Position numbers and translations under genes: made by a program | The notes under the pieces: generated by a model | The model's input: only the letters and a program-made list of their open reading frames with translations | Databases searched by the model: none | What the model was told of the DNA's origin: nothing | Assembly (NCBI GenBank): GCA_017303905.1 | Contig: JAFLBH010000001.1 | Location: forward strand, 1,713,809-1,777,808 | Length of the DNA stretch: 64,000 nucleotides | Reading direction: 5' to 3' | DNA from: Bacteroidota bacterium | GTDB taxonomy: Bacteria > Bacteroidota > Bacteroidia > B-17B0 > Aurantibacillaceae | In this document: in pieces, positions 1 to 9,516 of the stretch | How the letters are laid out: each line of letters begins with the position of its first letter | Position numbering within the stretch: the first letter of the stretch is position 1

Positions 1-3000
1 ACCAAGTGAGGTCCAAGTTGTGTTATAGCCTGGTGTCACAGTTCCTGATAAAGGTAAAATTAATGCGCTTGCACAAATAGTGTCATTTGGCCCTGCATAA
101 ACAACGGCAGGATCCGTTACATTTACAGTAATGGTTGTTGCTGCGCCATCACATGATCCAATTGTCGCATAAACCGAATAAACGCCGGCAGTTAAAGTTG
201 AGGCGTTTGTTATGGTTGGGTTTTGTACTGATGATGTAAATGAGTTAGGTCCGGTCCAACTATACGTAGTGGCACCAACCGCAGACGCTCCTAAATTAAT
301 TGTTGCACCTACACATAACGGTGAGTTCGCAGTGGCAGTTGGAGCAGCAGGAGTTGAGTTAACTGTTACACTGATGATGGCAACAGTGCTGGTACATCCA
401 CCTAAAGTTACCGTTAAAGAGTAATCACCGGAAGCAGCTGTAGTCGCATTCATAATGGTTGAATCTTGAGTTGCGGCTGTAAAACTATTAGGGCCGGTCC
501 AGCTATAAGTACCACCAGGAACTGATGTTGCAGTTAAACTTAATGTTTGTCCGGCACAAATTGGAGAGTTAGCACCTAATGTTGGTGGAGCAGGTGTTGG
601 ATTAACAGTGACACTTACAGTTCCATAAGGACCGGTACAACCTGCAACAGTTGCCTGAACTGAATAAACACCGGCTGATAAAGTTGTTGTTGGAGTAACT
701 GTTGGATTTTGCACAGCGGCCGTAAAACTATTCGGTCCGGTCCAATTGTATGTTGCTCCTGTAATTGTAGAAGCGGTTAAATAAATGTCTTGACCTTCGC
801 AAATTGGTGAAGTAGCGGTTGCAGTAGGTGCAGCAACTGGCGGACTAACCAATACACTTACTGTGCCACTGGTTCCGGTACAACCTGCAACTGTTACGTT
901 TACAGAATAGGTTCCCGATTCAAGTAAAGTCACGTTTGTTATAGTTGGATTCTGAACAGAAGAAGTAAATGAATTTGGTCCAGTCCAGTTATAAACGGCA
1001 CCTGTAATATTTGAAGCCGTTAAGCTTAAAGTTGCACCAACGCATAACGGTGAGTTGCTTCCGGCAATAACAGGATCCGGTAAAGGATTTACTGTAACGG
1101 TAACTAAGGCATTTGAACTTGTACAACCACCTGAAGTTACATTTACTGAATAAACACCTGCAGCCAATGAAGTTGTAGCTACAATGGTTGGGTTTTGAAC
1201 GGTTGAAGTAAATGAGTTAGGGCCTGTCCAGCTATAAGTTGTTCCTGTAACTGTTGAAGCACTTAATAAAAGTGTTTGACCTTCACATAACGGTGAGTTA
1301 GCAGTGGCAGTTGGAGCTGCAGGTGTTGGATTCACTGCTACGGTAATTGTCGCAACCGGACTATTACATCCGGAAACGTTAGCTTGCACCGAATATACAC
1401 CGGCCGATAAAGTTGTTGTAGGCGTAACGGTAGGGTTTTGTACAGAAGCAGTAAAGCTATTTGGTCCTGTCCAGTTATACGTTGCGCCAGTAATGTTAGA
1501 AGCAGTTAATAAAATATCTTGACCTTCACAAACCGGAGAGTTGCTTCCTAAAGTTGGTGCAGGTACAGGAGGGTCTACAACCACGTTTACTGTTCCTGAA
1601 GATCCGGTACAACCTGCAACTGTTACGTTTACAGAGTAAGTTCCGCTTTCAGAAATGGATACTGGTGATAAAGTTGGATTTTGCGCACTTGATGTAAAGG
1701 TGTTTGGTCCGGTCCAGCTGTAAACACCACCAACAATTGTATTTGCTGTTAAGCTTAAAGTACCACCAGAACATAAAGGTGAATTACTTGAAGGAGTCAC
1801 CGGTGCAGGAGTAGGATTAATTACAACGGTTACCGTTCCTATTGGGCCAACGCAACCTGATACAGAGGCACTCACCGAATATACTCCGGCAGCAAGTGTT
1901 GTTGTTGCAGCAATCGTAGGATTCTGAGCTGTTGAAGTAAACGAGTTTGGTCCTGTCCAGTTATAACTTGCAAATAAAATCGGATTAGCAGTTAACAAAA
2001 GTGTTTGGCCTTCACATAATGGAGAATTACTTCCTGGTGTTGGAGCAGGAGGAGTTGGGTTAACTAATACGTTAACAGTACCGGACGGACTTGCACATCC
2101 ACCAACAATAGCGTTTACAGAATATACACCTGTAGCTAATGAAGATGTTGATACGATTGATGGATTCTGAACGTTAGCCGTAAATGAATTTGGCCCTGTC
2201 CAGTTATAACTGGCTCCGGCAATTGATGAAGCTGTTAGGAATAATGTTTGTCCTGAACATAACGGTGAGTTACTTCCGGCAGTTGGTGATGGAGGTAACG
2301 GAGTAATTACAACGTTAACAGTTCCCATTGGTCCAATACAACCCATCACATTGGCATTAACCGAATAAACTCCTGTTGCAGGCAATGTAACACCGGTAAT
2401 AGTTGGATTTTGAACAGATGAGGTAAATGAATTTGGTCCAACCCAATTATAAGTTGCACCTGCAATTGTCGAAGCACCTAAATTTAAATTCCCACCTATA
2501 CAAACAGGAATATTCGCTGTTGCTGTTGGTGCAATCGGAGGATTGTTAATGGTAACACTTAAGGTTGTAACAGGGCTCGTACAACCTGCTAATGTTGCAC
2601 TGATAGAATACGTACCTGCATTTAAAACAGAAACACCCGGTATTGTTGGGTTTTGTGTTGTTGAAGTGAATGAGTTTGGTCCTGACCAATTGTAAGTAGC
2701 GCCAGCAACTGAAGAAGCAGTTAAGCTTAACGTTTGACCTGTACAAATTGGTGAATTGCTTCCGGGTGTAGGTGACGCAGGAATTGGATTTACTAAAACG
2801 TTAATTGTTCCGGTGGCGCTCACGCAACCTAATGCTGTTGCTGTGACTGAATATATACCACTTGCCAGTGTTGTTGTACCTACAATAGTAGGATTTTGAG
2901 TTGTGGATGTAAATGAGTTTGGACCTGTCCATGAATAAGTAGCTCCACCTCCCGCATTCGCGGTTAAACTTAATGTTTGTCCTGCACAAATAGGCGAATT

Positions 3001-4851
3001 AGAGGTAAGAGTAGAAACGGTTGGAGTGTTATTTACAACGACGTTGACAGTTCCCGGAGGACTTGTACAACCCAATACAGTAACCGTTGCGGAATAAGTT
3101 CCGGCTCCTGCTAAAGTGATGCCGCCAATAGTTGGATTTTGTACAGAAGAAGTAAATGAGTTTGGCCCTGACCAATTGTAAGTTGCACCTGCTACAGTAT
3201 TAGAAGTTAAACTTAAAGTTTGTCCCACACAAATAGGAGATGTACCGCCTGCTGTTGGTGCAGCTGGATTAGGATTAATTGTTACAGTTACGGTTCCTGC
3301 AATACCAACACAGCCCGCAACAATGGCTTGAACAGTATATACACCGGCCGCTAATGCAGTAACGTTAGAGATTGTTGGATTTTGTAAAGTTGAAGTAAAT
3401 CCATTTGGACCAGCCCAAGTGTAAGTAGCGCCGGCAACAGGACTTGCTGTTAAACTTAAAGTTTGTCCGATACATAACGGTGTGTTCGCACCGGCAGTTG
3501 GTGGTGGCGGAACAAATGGCGGACAAGTAACCATGTTCATTTGATAATCACGAACCGTTTCACTTAATAATTTACCGGCACGGTATTCTTGAACCTTAAC
3601 ACCAAATACGAATTGTCCGTTAGTATTAGCCACACCTGTCATTAAACCGGTTGATGAGTTAAGTGTAACAGCAGGAGCAGGTGAGTTAAAAGGACTGTTT
3701 GCACTATAGTTAGGGATAAATGTTACAGGGGGAATGAATGCCGTATTATTTGGGAAAGTGGGAGCAGGCGCATCGTTATATGGCGTATACATTGAGTACA
3801 CTAAAACGTCACCATCTCCATCGGTTGCCGCTTGGTTTACAGAAAACGTGTTGGTTGAGCATAAGAATAATGGAGGTAAGTTGGCGAAACTTGGATTACT
3901 ATTCGGAACAAACGTATTGTCGTAAATAGTAACCATATCGTTAGCGTAAATTTTTGATGCCGGCGATGTACCATTAAACGTGTAATGAATGAACACTTGA
4001 ATAGTATTTCCAATTAAACCCGGTTGAGTAGAAAATACCGGAGAAACGAAGTTTCCAAGTAATTGTCCATTAACAGCGAATAAAGTTTTAGGACCACCAT
4101 TTAATGAATAAAATATTTTAAGAGAGTCTCCATTAGCCATAGTGCCTGCTCTTCTGGTATTAACGCTCATGTTAACACCATTAGCGAAGGAAGAAATATT
4201 AACTACTTGAGAAGCCCAGATTGCACGACCATTATTAGCGCCGGTAACTTCGAATTCGCCGGCAGCATTAACCTGAGCTGAAGCAGGGGCAATGGCACCA
4301 AAAGAACGAGTCCAAGCAGTTGCACCCGCGTCAACAGTTGTTCCTGCAGGTAATGTAAAATCCTCTTTCCAAGTATCGAAATAACAAGGAATGTAACAGT
4401 AGAAAGTTTCTCCAACAGCACCTGGAGTATTGATGTTTAGGATACTCGGATTACGGCAGCATAAACTGTAGTATAAGTGCATACCACCCGGTGAAGGCGC
4501 TAAGTTAACAGTAGCGGTATAGATACGTTCCTGAACGCATGGCGTTACACTTGGTGAAGTTGCACAAGGAGGTAACACGGCAGGGATGTTAGTGATAGTT
4601 CCGCCGGGTAATGTAAAGTTTCTACTGGGAGCAAAGACGCTACCGTTTGCCTGAAGAACATTTATTGTTGCAGAACCAGGGAAAGCAATACCGGTACAAT
4701 CACGATAAAGCTTTAGCATGATGGTATAATTATTCCCACCATTATAGGTGTAAGTTATTGTACCACCCACAATGTGAGTTGCAAAACCTTTGAAAGGAAC
4801 GAGTAGCGAAAACAAAACAGCTACAACAAGGTTACGGTAGAAACACTTCAT
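1..4851 (-). CDS. Giant secreted protein with 14 Ig-like repeats (partial, runs off left edge)
   Basis: The minus frame opens at ATG 4849-4851 and stays open for 1617 codons to base 1, so the C-terminus is missing. Residues 1-24 form a signal peptide ending in KGFA. Residues about 25-445 are an N-terminal domain starting THIVGG and containing YRDC, typical of large Bacteroidota surface proteins. From about residue 450 to 1577 come 14 tandem Ig-like repeats of about 81 residues, each with SP-[IL]-C near its start, a W-x-GPNSFT core and a terminal GC. That gives two cysteines per repeat, which may form a disulfide. The last 35 residues (starting near VYAGPNDTICA) begin a different repeat type shared with the adhesins at 6073 and 10644. 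From family knowledge I expect a type B T9SS sorting domain beyond the edge. The likely role is a surface adhesin; this is inferred from architecture. Confidence 0.9.
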   Translation of the reverse strand, partial: MKCFYRNLVVAVLFSLLVPFKGFATHIVGGTITYTYNGGNNYTIMLKLYRDCTGIAFPGSATINVLQANGSVFAPSRNFTLPGGTITNIPAVLPPCATSPSVTPCVQERIYTATVNLAPSPGGMHLYYSLCCRNPSILNINTPGAVGETFYCYIPCYFDTWKEDFTLPAGTTVDAGATAWTRSFGAIAPASAQVNAAGEFEVTGANNGRAIWASQVVNISSFANGVNMSVNTRRAGTMANGDSLKIFYSLNGGPKTLFAVNGQLLGNFVSPVFSTQPGLIGNTIQVFIHYTFNGTSPASKIYANDMVTIYDNTFVPNSNPSFANLPPLFLCSTNTFSVNQAATDGDGDVLVYSMYTPYNDAPAPTFPNNTAFIPPVTFIPNYSANSPFNSPAPAVTLNSSTGLMTGVANTNGQFVFGVKVQEYRAGKLLSETVRDYQMNMVTCPPFVPPPPTAGANTPLCIGQTLSLTASPVAGATYTWAGPNGFTSTLQNPTISNVTALAAGVYTVQAIVAGCVGIAGTVTVTINPNPAAPTAGGTSPICVGQTLSLTSNTVAGATYNWSGPNSFTSSVQNPTIGGITLAGAGTYSATVTVLGCTSPPGTVNVVVNNTPTVSTLTSNSPICAGQTLSLTANAGGGATYSWTGPNSFTSTTQNPTIVGTTTLASGIYSVTATALGCVSATGTINVLVNPIPASPTPGSNSPICTGQTLSLTASSVAGATYNWSGPNSFTSTTQNPTIPGVSVLNAGTYSISATLAGCTSPVTTLSVTINNPPIAPTATANIPVCIGGNLNLGASTIAGATYNWVGPNSFTSSVQNPTITGVTLPATGVYSVNANVMGCIGPMGTVNVVITPLPPSPTAGSNSPLCSGQTLFLTASSIAGASYNWTGPNSFTANVQNPSIVSTSSLATGVYSVNAIVGGCASPSGTVNVLVNPTPPAPTPGSNSPLCEGQTLLLTANPILFASYNWTGPNSFTSTAQNPTIAATTTLAAGVYSVSASVSGCVGPIGTVTVVINPTPAPVTPSSNSPLCSGGTLSLTANTIVGGVYSWTGPNTFTSSAQNPTLSPVSISESGTYSVNVTVAGCTGSSGTVNVVVDPPVPAPTLGSNSPVCEGQDILLTASNITGATYNWTGPNSFTASVQNPTVTPTTTLSAGVYSVQANVSGCNSPVATITVAVNPTPAAPTATANSPLCEGQTLLLSASTVTGTTYSWTGPNSFTSTVQNPTIVATTSLAAGVYSVNVTSGGCTSSNALVTVTVNPLPDPVIAGSNSPLCVGATLSLTASNITGAVYNWTGPNSFTSSVQNPTITNVTLLESGTYSVNVTVAGCTGTSGTVSVLVSPPVAAPTATATSPICEGQDIYLTASTITGATYNWTGPNSFTAAVQNPTVTPTTTLSAGVYSVQATVAGCTGPYGTVSVTVNPTPAPPTLGANSPICAGQTLSLTATSVPGGTYSWTGPNSFTAATQDSTIMNATTAASGDYSLTVTLGGCTSTVAIISVTVNSTPAAPTATANSPLCVGATINLGASAVGATTYSWTGPNSFTSSVQNPTITNASTLTAGVYSVYATIGSCDGAATTITVNVTDPAVVYAGPNDTICASALILPLSGTVTPGYNTTWTSLG
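120..3510 (-). repeat. 14 tandem Ig-like domain repeats, about 243 bp each
   Basis: The conserved W-x-GPN codons recur near 3405, 3165, 2920, 2680, 2433, 2190, 1950, 1710, 1460, 1220, 975, 735, 490 and 250. The mean step is about 243 bp. Between about 600 and 2050 the units follow a three-unit higher-order pattern with a period of about 729 bp. Confidence 0.88.
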
Positions 4852-4944
4852 ATTTTTTGATTGTTAAATGTTAATTAATGATAATAATTCGTTCTTAATA
4901 ACAGAACGTTTTAAAACGGATATAAGTTGGTTATATACTTGATT

Positions 4945-4952
4945 CAAAATAA
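4945..4952 (-). promoter_or_regulatory. Candidate -7 element and palindromic leader of the repeat protein gene
   Basis: On the minus strand the bases read TTATTTTG, one mismatch from the TAnnTTTG element. This would give a leader of roughly 85 bases. The leader contains two adjacent palindromes: a CGTTCT/AGAACG pair (4890-4908) and a perfect 12-bp CGTTTTAAAACG (4907-4918). Their role is unknown. Confidence 0.35.
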
Positions 4953-5063
4953 GTTTCTAAAAATATAAAAAAAATCGACAAGTTCGACCTAAAATAGTTT
5001 AGTAGTCTATTAAATAATTGTTTGAAAATCAAATATTTAAGTCAAATAACCTAAAGTAATTCC

Positions 5064-5975
5064 TTATTTTGACATTAGGTTCCGCTTAATTAAATAGGTT
5101 AAAAGAATATTATTAAACCCTTCATTTATGTCAGCTTCCACAAAATCAATGTGGTATTGGCCACATTTAAGCTTTAAAGCCGTTGTGAATTTTTGAACTG
5201 TAGCAATATAATTATCCTTTATTTGTTTCGGGTTTAGTTTGATTTGTTCGCCTGTTTCCAAATCAATAAAATGATATGGTCTGTTTTCGAAGTCGAAATC
5301 TAATTCTTTTGATTTATCGTTCACATGAAATAAAACAACCTCATGTTTCTTATACTTAAGATGTTGCAAAGCACTAAATAACTCTTCATTATCAGAATTA
5401 TTGTCAAACATATCACTAAAAATAACTACCAATGATCTCTTATGAATTATTTCTGCGATTTGATGAAGGGCATTCACAGTTAAACTTGATTTGTTTTGCT
5501 CTTTTCTATTAAGTAATTCTTCTAATGTCGAATAAATAAGTTTTTGTTGAGACGGGCTTCCCTTTGCCGGTAAATGAAGCTCAATTTTATCGCTGAAAAG
5601 TGTTAATCCAACTGCGTCTCTTTGTTGTTTTAAAAGTTCGTTTAAGGCCGCTGCCGCATGAATAGAAAAATGAAGTTTATTATTCTCAGTTTCAATAGGG
5701 AAGAGCATAGATGAGGAAACGTCAATTACAATTTGGCAGCGCAAATTGGTCTCTTCTTCATAACGTTTAACAAATAATTTATCCGTTCTTCCAAACAACT
5801 TCCAATCGATATGACGCGTGCTTTCACCGGTGTTGTAAAGACGGTGTTCTGCAAATTCAACCGAAAAACCATGGAAAGGACTTTTATGAAGGCCGGTAAT
5901 AAAGCCCTCAACCACCTTTTTTGCTAACAATTCAAGGTTCTTAAATGGTTCGATGGATTGACGATTAATTGGCAT
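5064..5975 (-). CDS. DUF58 domain protein (von Willebrand A-like)
   Basis: This 303-residue protein has the DUF58 signature: YNTGESTRHIDWKLFGRTDKL at residues 47-67, followed by VKRYEEE. An inter-strand segment VIDVSSSM (Asp85) matches the first part of a vWA metal-binding (MIDAS) site. DUF58 proteins normally sit next to a MoxR AAA ATPase and BatA/BatB-type vWA proteins and are thought to act with the chaperone in envelope or metal-related maturation. None of those partners is in this window, so this copy is an orphan here. No signal peptide is visible, which suggests a cytoplasmic protein. The start is ATG 5973-5975, divergent from the adhesin gene at 6073. The molecular activity of the family is not settled. 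Confidence 0.85.
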   Translation of the reverse strand: MPINRQSIEPFKNLELLAKKVVEGFITGLHKSPFHGFSVEFAEHRLYNTGESTRHIDWKLFGRTDKLFVKRYEEETNLRCQIVIDVSSSMLFPIETENNKLHFSIHAAAALNELLKQQRDAVGLTLFSDKIELHLPAKGSPSQQKLIYSTLEELLNRKEQNKSSLTVNALHQIAEIIHKRSLVVIFSDMFDNNSDNEELFSALQHLKYKKHEVVLFHVNDKSKELDFDFENRPYHFIDLETGEQIKLNPKQIKDNYIATVQKFTTALKLKCGQYHIDFVEADINEGFNNILLTYLIKRNLMSK

Positions 5976-5983
5976 GAAGTTTG

Positions 5984-5991
5984 TAAAATTA
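5984..5991 (-). promoter_or_regulatory. Candidate -7 element (TAATTTTA) for the DUF58 gene
   Basis: On the minus strand the sequence reads TTAATTTTAC eight bases before the ATG. The same TAnTTTTAC-like variant precedes gatB (55636-55643), the HPP gene and the GyrI-like gene. It resembles TAnnTTTG but lacks the final G. Confidence 0.3.
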
Positions 5992-6034
5992 ACGGTAATT
6001 TAATAACTTACAGTTAAAAAATTATAAAATTCAG

Positions 6035-6042
6035 TAACTTCG
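6035..6042 (+). promoter_or_regulatory. Candidate promoter -7 element (TAACTTCG) of the adhesin cluster
   Basis: TAACTTCG differs by one base from TAnnTTTG and lies 30 bases before the ATG at 6073. It is the most plausible promoter for the 6073-17598 run, whose genes are separated by only -1 to 21 bases. Confidence 0.4.
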
Positions 6043-6072
6043 GGAAAAATTAAAAAACCCACGGCATAAAGT

Positions 6073-9000
6073 ATGAAAAAACTATACTTACTCGTTTTAT
6101 TAGTTCTTGGATTAACATCTGTTAATGCTCAAATTGATACCTCCTTTTGGTTTGTTGCTCCGGATATTTCTGCAGGCCTTGGACAAAGTCCGATAAAAAT
6201 GTACTTCACAACGTATAGTTCTGCAAGTACAGTTTATCTACGTCAGCCCGCCAATGGTGCATTCACACCTATAACCATTAATATTCCTGCCAATTCAGTC
6301 GACTCGGTTGATTTAACTCCGTTTATTTCTTCTATTGAAAGTACTCCAACCAATTCGGTTCTTACAAGAGGGATTTATATCAGTACAAGTTCAAATGTTT
6401 CTGCAGTTTATTGCATTAAGTCTCCTACCAACAAAGAAATGATAAGCTTGAAAGGTCAAAAATCATTAGGTACCGATTTTTATACACCTTTTCAAAATCA
6501 ATGGCGCAGTTCTGCTGCAACAACACCAAAATCTTTTTCAGCGATTGATATTGTCGCTTCTCAAAATAACACCACGATATTAATTACCCCCCGCGCCAAT
6601 ATTATCGGACATGTTAAAGATGTTACTTTCCCTGTGATTTTAAATGCAGGAGAGTCTTTTAGTTGTCAAGATACATCCACTACTGCTCCTACAAAATTAG
6701 CGGGTTCTATTATATCGGCTGATAAACCAATTGCTGTTACGGTTAGTTCTTCAGGATTAGTAAATGGTGGTTGTACAAGTACAATTGCCGATCAAATTAC
6801 TAACTCTAATCATGCCGGTAATGACTTTGTCATTACAAAAAGTGAAACAGGCAACGATAAGGTATTTATTTTGGCTACTGTAAACTCAACAAGTATTACA
6901 CTTACAAACGGAACTTCAACCGTTTCCACTTTAATTAATACCGGAGAAACATATAGCGCAAATATTACGCAGGAATTAACGTACATTAAATCAACCAAGC
7001 CGGTTTATGTAATTCATGTAACAGGTCATGGTTGTAAATTAAGCGGAGCGCAAGTTCCTCATTTCTATTGCGCAGGTACATATTCAACTTCCTTTACCAG
7101 AACTTCGGCAGATTCATTTGCTGTTAATGTGTTTACAAGAAACGGATTTCAGGGTAATTTTCAATTAAATGGAAATGCCTCGTTAATTCCTGCTTCCGCG
7201 TTTACAATTGTTCCCGGCACATCAAGTACTGTAGTTGGTGCTCGTGTGAATTTTAATTTAACACAAGTGCCTGTGGGTTCTTATAACATTATTACAAATA
7301 CAGGTGATATTTATGGTTTCGGAACGCATCAAGGTTCAACGCCATCTGGAAGTTCTTATGCGTATCATTCCGAATGGATTTCTTATCCGATGGTTGCGGC
7401 AGGACCGGATGCAACCATTTGTTCGAACACATCTCTATCACTAAATGGTACTGTAGGAGGAGGAAATGTTACCGGTGTTTGGTCAACCAATAATGGTTTT
7501 GGTACTTTCTCATCGCCAACCACTTCCTTAAATAACGTCTATGTACCGAGCTTACTTGATATTGCTACAGCTTCAAAACCCTATATAAATTTAATTTTGA
7601 CATCAACAGGCCCCTGTACTTCACGTGTTGATACACTTAGGTTAGTTGTGTTACAGGAGCCTTTGGTAAATGCATCTGTTGATCAAATTAAGTGCGGCAA
7701 TAACGCGACCGTTAGTTTAAATGGAAGTATATCCGGTATAACATCTACAGGTCAGTGGGCTACCTTAGGTAGTGGAAGTTTTGCACCTACATCTACAGTT
7801 TTAAATGGTTTTTATGTACCATCTTCTGCTGATACAACCGCGGGCTCTGTAAATCTGGTATTAACTTCTACTAATAATGGAATTTGTTTGGCTGAAACGG
7901 ATACGGTTAAAATTACCTTTACAAAACCTCCATTGGTAAATGCAGGGCCAACTACCATGAGTTTATGTGTAAATAATCCCACCATTTCTTTATTAGGTTC
8001 AGTAAGCGGCAGTAGTTCTACAGGAAAATGGACAACTTCGGGTACAGGAATATTTAATCCTAGTAATATTGCTTTAAGCACAAATTATTTACCAAGCCCA
8101 TTAGATATTGCAAGCGGCAGTATTTATATCTATTTAATTTCTACTAATAATGGAGATTGTTTTCCTGTGAAGGATAGTATTCAAGTGTTCTTTACTCCTT
8201 CACCAAATGTGAATGCAGGTCCGGATTTATTTAGTTGTAAAAACAACAGTGCTGTTCAATTAACCGGAATTATCGGCGGTGCAACTACTACCGGAACATG
8301 GAGTGGAGGAGGAGGAAGTTTTAGTCCTTCCAACAGTGTTTTAACACCAACGTATATTCCCACTCCTGCGGAAATTTCAGCAGGCTTTGTTGTACTCAAC
8401 TTAACGTCTACAAACAATGGTAATTGTTTATCGGTAAGCGATCAGGTTAGAATTGATTTCAAAGACAAACCTTTTGCTAATTTTTCTTCTAATGTAGTGT
8501 GTTTAAACCAGGCAACAACATTCATCGATTTCTCTGCGCCAATTGCAGGTACTTTAGCTGGCTGGAACTGGAGTTTTGGTGACGGAGGGACGTCAACCGT
8601 TAGTGGTCCGGTTTATACCTATACAACTTCAGGAACTTATACAGCACAATTAATTGTTAGAAATTCATTTAACTGTTATGATACCACAACAAAAGTGGTT
8701 AAAGTAAATCATTTGCCAAATTCAGATTTTACTTATTCACGTTCTTGTTTTGGGTCATTCCTGCAAATTAATTTTAAAGACAGTTCTTCTATTGCATCTC
8801 CGGATACTGTAAAATCATTTTTCTGGAATTTTAATGATCCGGGACCGCCACCGTTGCCAACTTCATCTATAGCGAATCCATCCGTAGTATTTAGTGGTCC
8901 GGGTTCTTACTCGATTTTCCATATAGTAACCTCTAATAACGGATGTAAGGATACAATTATCAAATCCATCAATATTACACCACCACCGGTTGCAGGATTT

Positions 9001-9516
9001 ATTTTAAATTATAATGCAGGAATTAACTTAACTACCATTGTAACCTTTACGGATGTTTCTCAAAATTCCGTGGCCTGGACTTGGAATTTTGGTGATGGAA
9101 ATACGAGTACAAACCAAAATCCTGTAAATACATATATGGCAAACGGTACCTATACAATCGTTCAAACAGTGTTCGATCAGTTTGGTTGCCCGGCTACAAG
9201 CTCCAAAACAATTTCTATCAATAATATTAAAGAAGAAATTAATGAGTTGATACCAAATGCCATTTCACCAAATGGCGACCAGAAGAATGATATCTGGCGA
9301 TTGGATTTCATTAACGCGTTTTATCCGAATGCGGAAATTGAAATTTACAACCGATGGGGTGAACGATTATTTTATTCGAAGGGATATGAAATACCGTGGG
9401 ATGGAACTTACTTAGGTAATCCACTTCCCGTCTCAACTTATTACTACATCATTAATCTGAACGATCCAAATCGTGAAGAAAATATTTTTAAAGGAACCAT
9501 TTTAATAATGAAATAA
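6073..9516 (+). CDS. T9SS type B cargo: IgGFc-binding-like, repeat and PKD adhesin
   Basis: This 1147-residue protein has a signal peptide (residues 1-20, ending VNAQ). Residues about 21-430 resemble the IgGFc-binding N-terminal region common in Bacteroidota surface proteins. Four repeats of about 90 residues follow (about 437-800), each starting near A-G-P with a cysteine soon after and ending in an LTSTNNGxC-like strand. Three PKD domains come next (about 801-1050) with WNWSFGDGG, FFWNFNDPG and WTWNFGDGN. The last 90 residues (SPNGDQKNDIW, IYNRWGERLF, WDGTYLG) are a type B gliding-associated sorting domain (CHU_C), the T9SS export signal. The stop overlaps the PorP/SprF start by one base (TAATG). 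From work on SprB/SprF I infer that the downstream protein supports its secretion. The ligand is unknown. Confidence 0.9.
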   Translation: MKKLYLLVLLVLGLTSVNAQIDTSFWFVAPDISAGLGQSPIKMYFTTYSSASTVYLRQPANGAFTPITINIPANSVDSVDLTPFISSIESTPTNSVLTRGIYISTSSNVSAVYCIKSPTNKEMISLKGQKSLGTDFYTPFQNQWRSSAATTPKSFSAIDIVASQNNTTILITPRANIIGHVKDVTFPVILNAGESFSCQDTSTTAPTKLAGSIISADKPIAVTVSSSGLVNGGCTSTIADQITNSNHAGNDFVITKSETGNDKVFILATVNSTSITLTNGTSTVSTLINTGETYSANITQELTYIKSTKPVYVIHVTGHGCKLSGAQVPHFYCAGTYSTSFTRTSADSFAVNVFTRNGFQGNFQLNGNASLIPASAFTIVPGTSSTVVGARVNFNLTQVPVGSYNIITNTGDIYGFGTHQGSTPSGSSYAYHSEWISYPMVAAGPDATICSNTSLSLNGTVGGGNVTGVWSTNNGFGTFSSPTTSLNNVYVPSLLDIATASKPYINLILTSTGPCTSRVDTLRLVVLQEPLVNASVDQIKCGNNATVSLNGSISGITSTGQWATLGSGSFAPTSTVLNGFYVPSSADTTAGSVNLVLTSTNNGICLAETDTVKITFTKPPLVNAGPTTMSLCVNNPTISLLGSVSGSSSTGKWTTSGTGIFNPSNIALSTNYLPSPLDIASGSIYIYLISTNNGDCFPVKDSIQVFFTPSPNVNAGPDLFSCKNNSAVQLTGIIGGATTTGTWSGGGGSFSPSNSVLTPTYIPTPAEISAGFVVLNLTSTNNGNCLSVSDQVRIDFKDKPFANFSSNVVCLNQATTFIDFSAPIAGTLAGWNWSFGDGGTSTVSGPVYTYTTSGTYTAQLIVRNSFNCYDTTTKVVKVNHLPNSDFTYSRSCFGSFLQINFKDSSSIASPDTVKSFFWNFNDPGPPPLPTSSIANPSVVFSGPGSYSIFHIVTSNNGCKDTIIKSINITPPPVAGFILNYNAGINLTTIVTFTDVSQNSVAWTWNFGDGNTSTNQNPVNTYMANGTYTIVQTVFDQFGCPATSSKTISINNIKEEINELIPNAISPNGDQKNDIWRLDFINAFYPNAEIEIYNRWGERLFYSKGYEIPWDGTYLGNPLPVSTYYYIINLNDPNREENIFKGTILIMK

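Noticed and set aside
5064-5975. Bat/MoxR aerotolerance-type operon
   Set aside because: Only the DUF58 protein is present; no MoxR ATPase or BatA-E gene flanks it.
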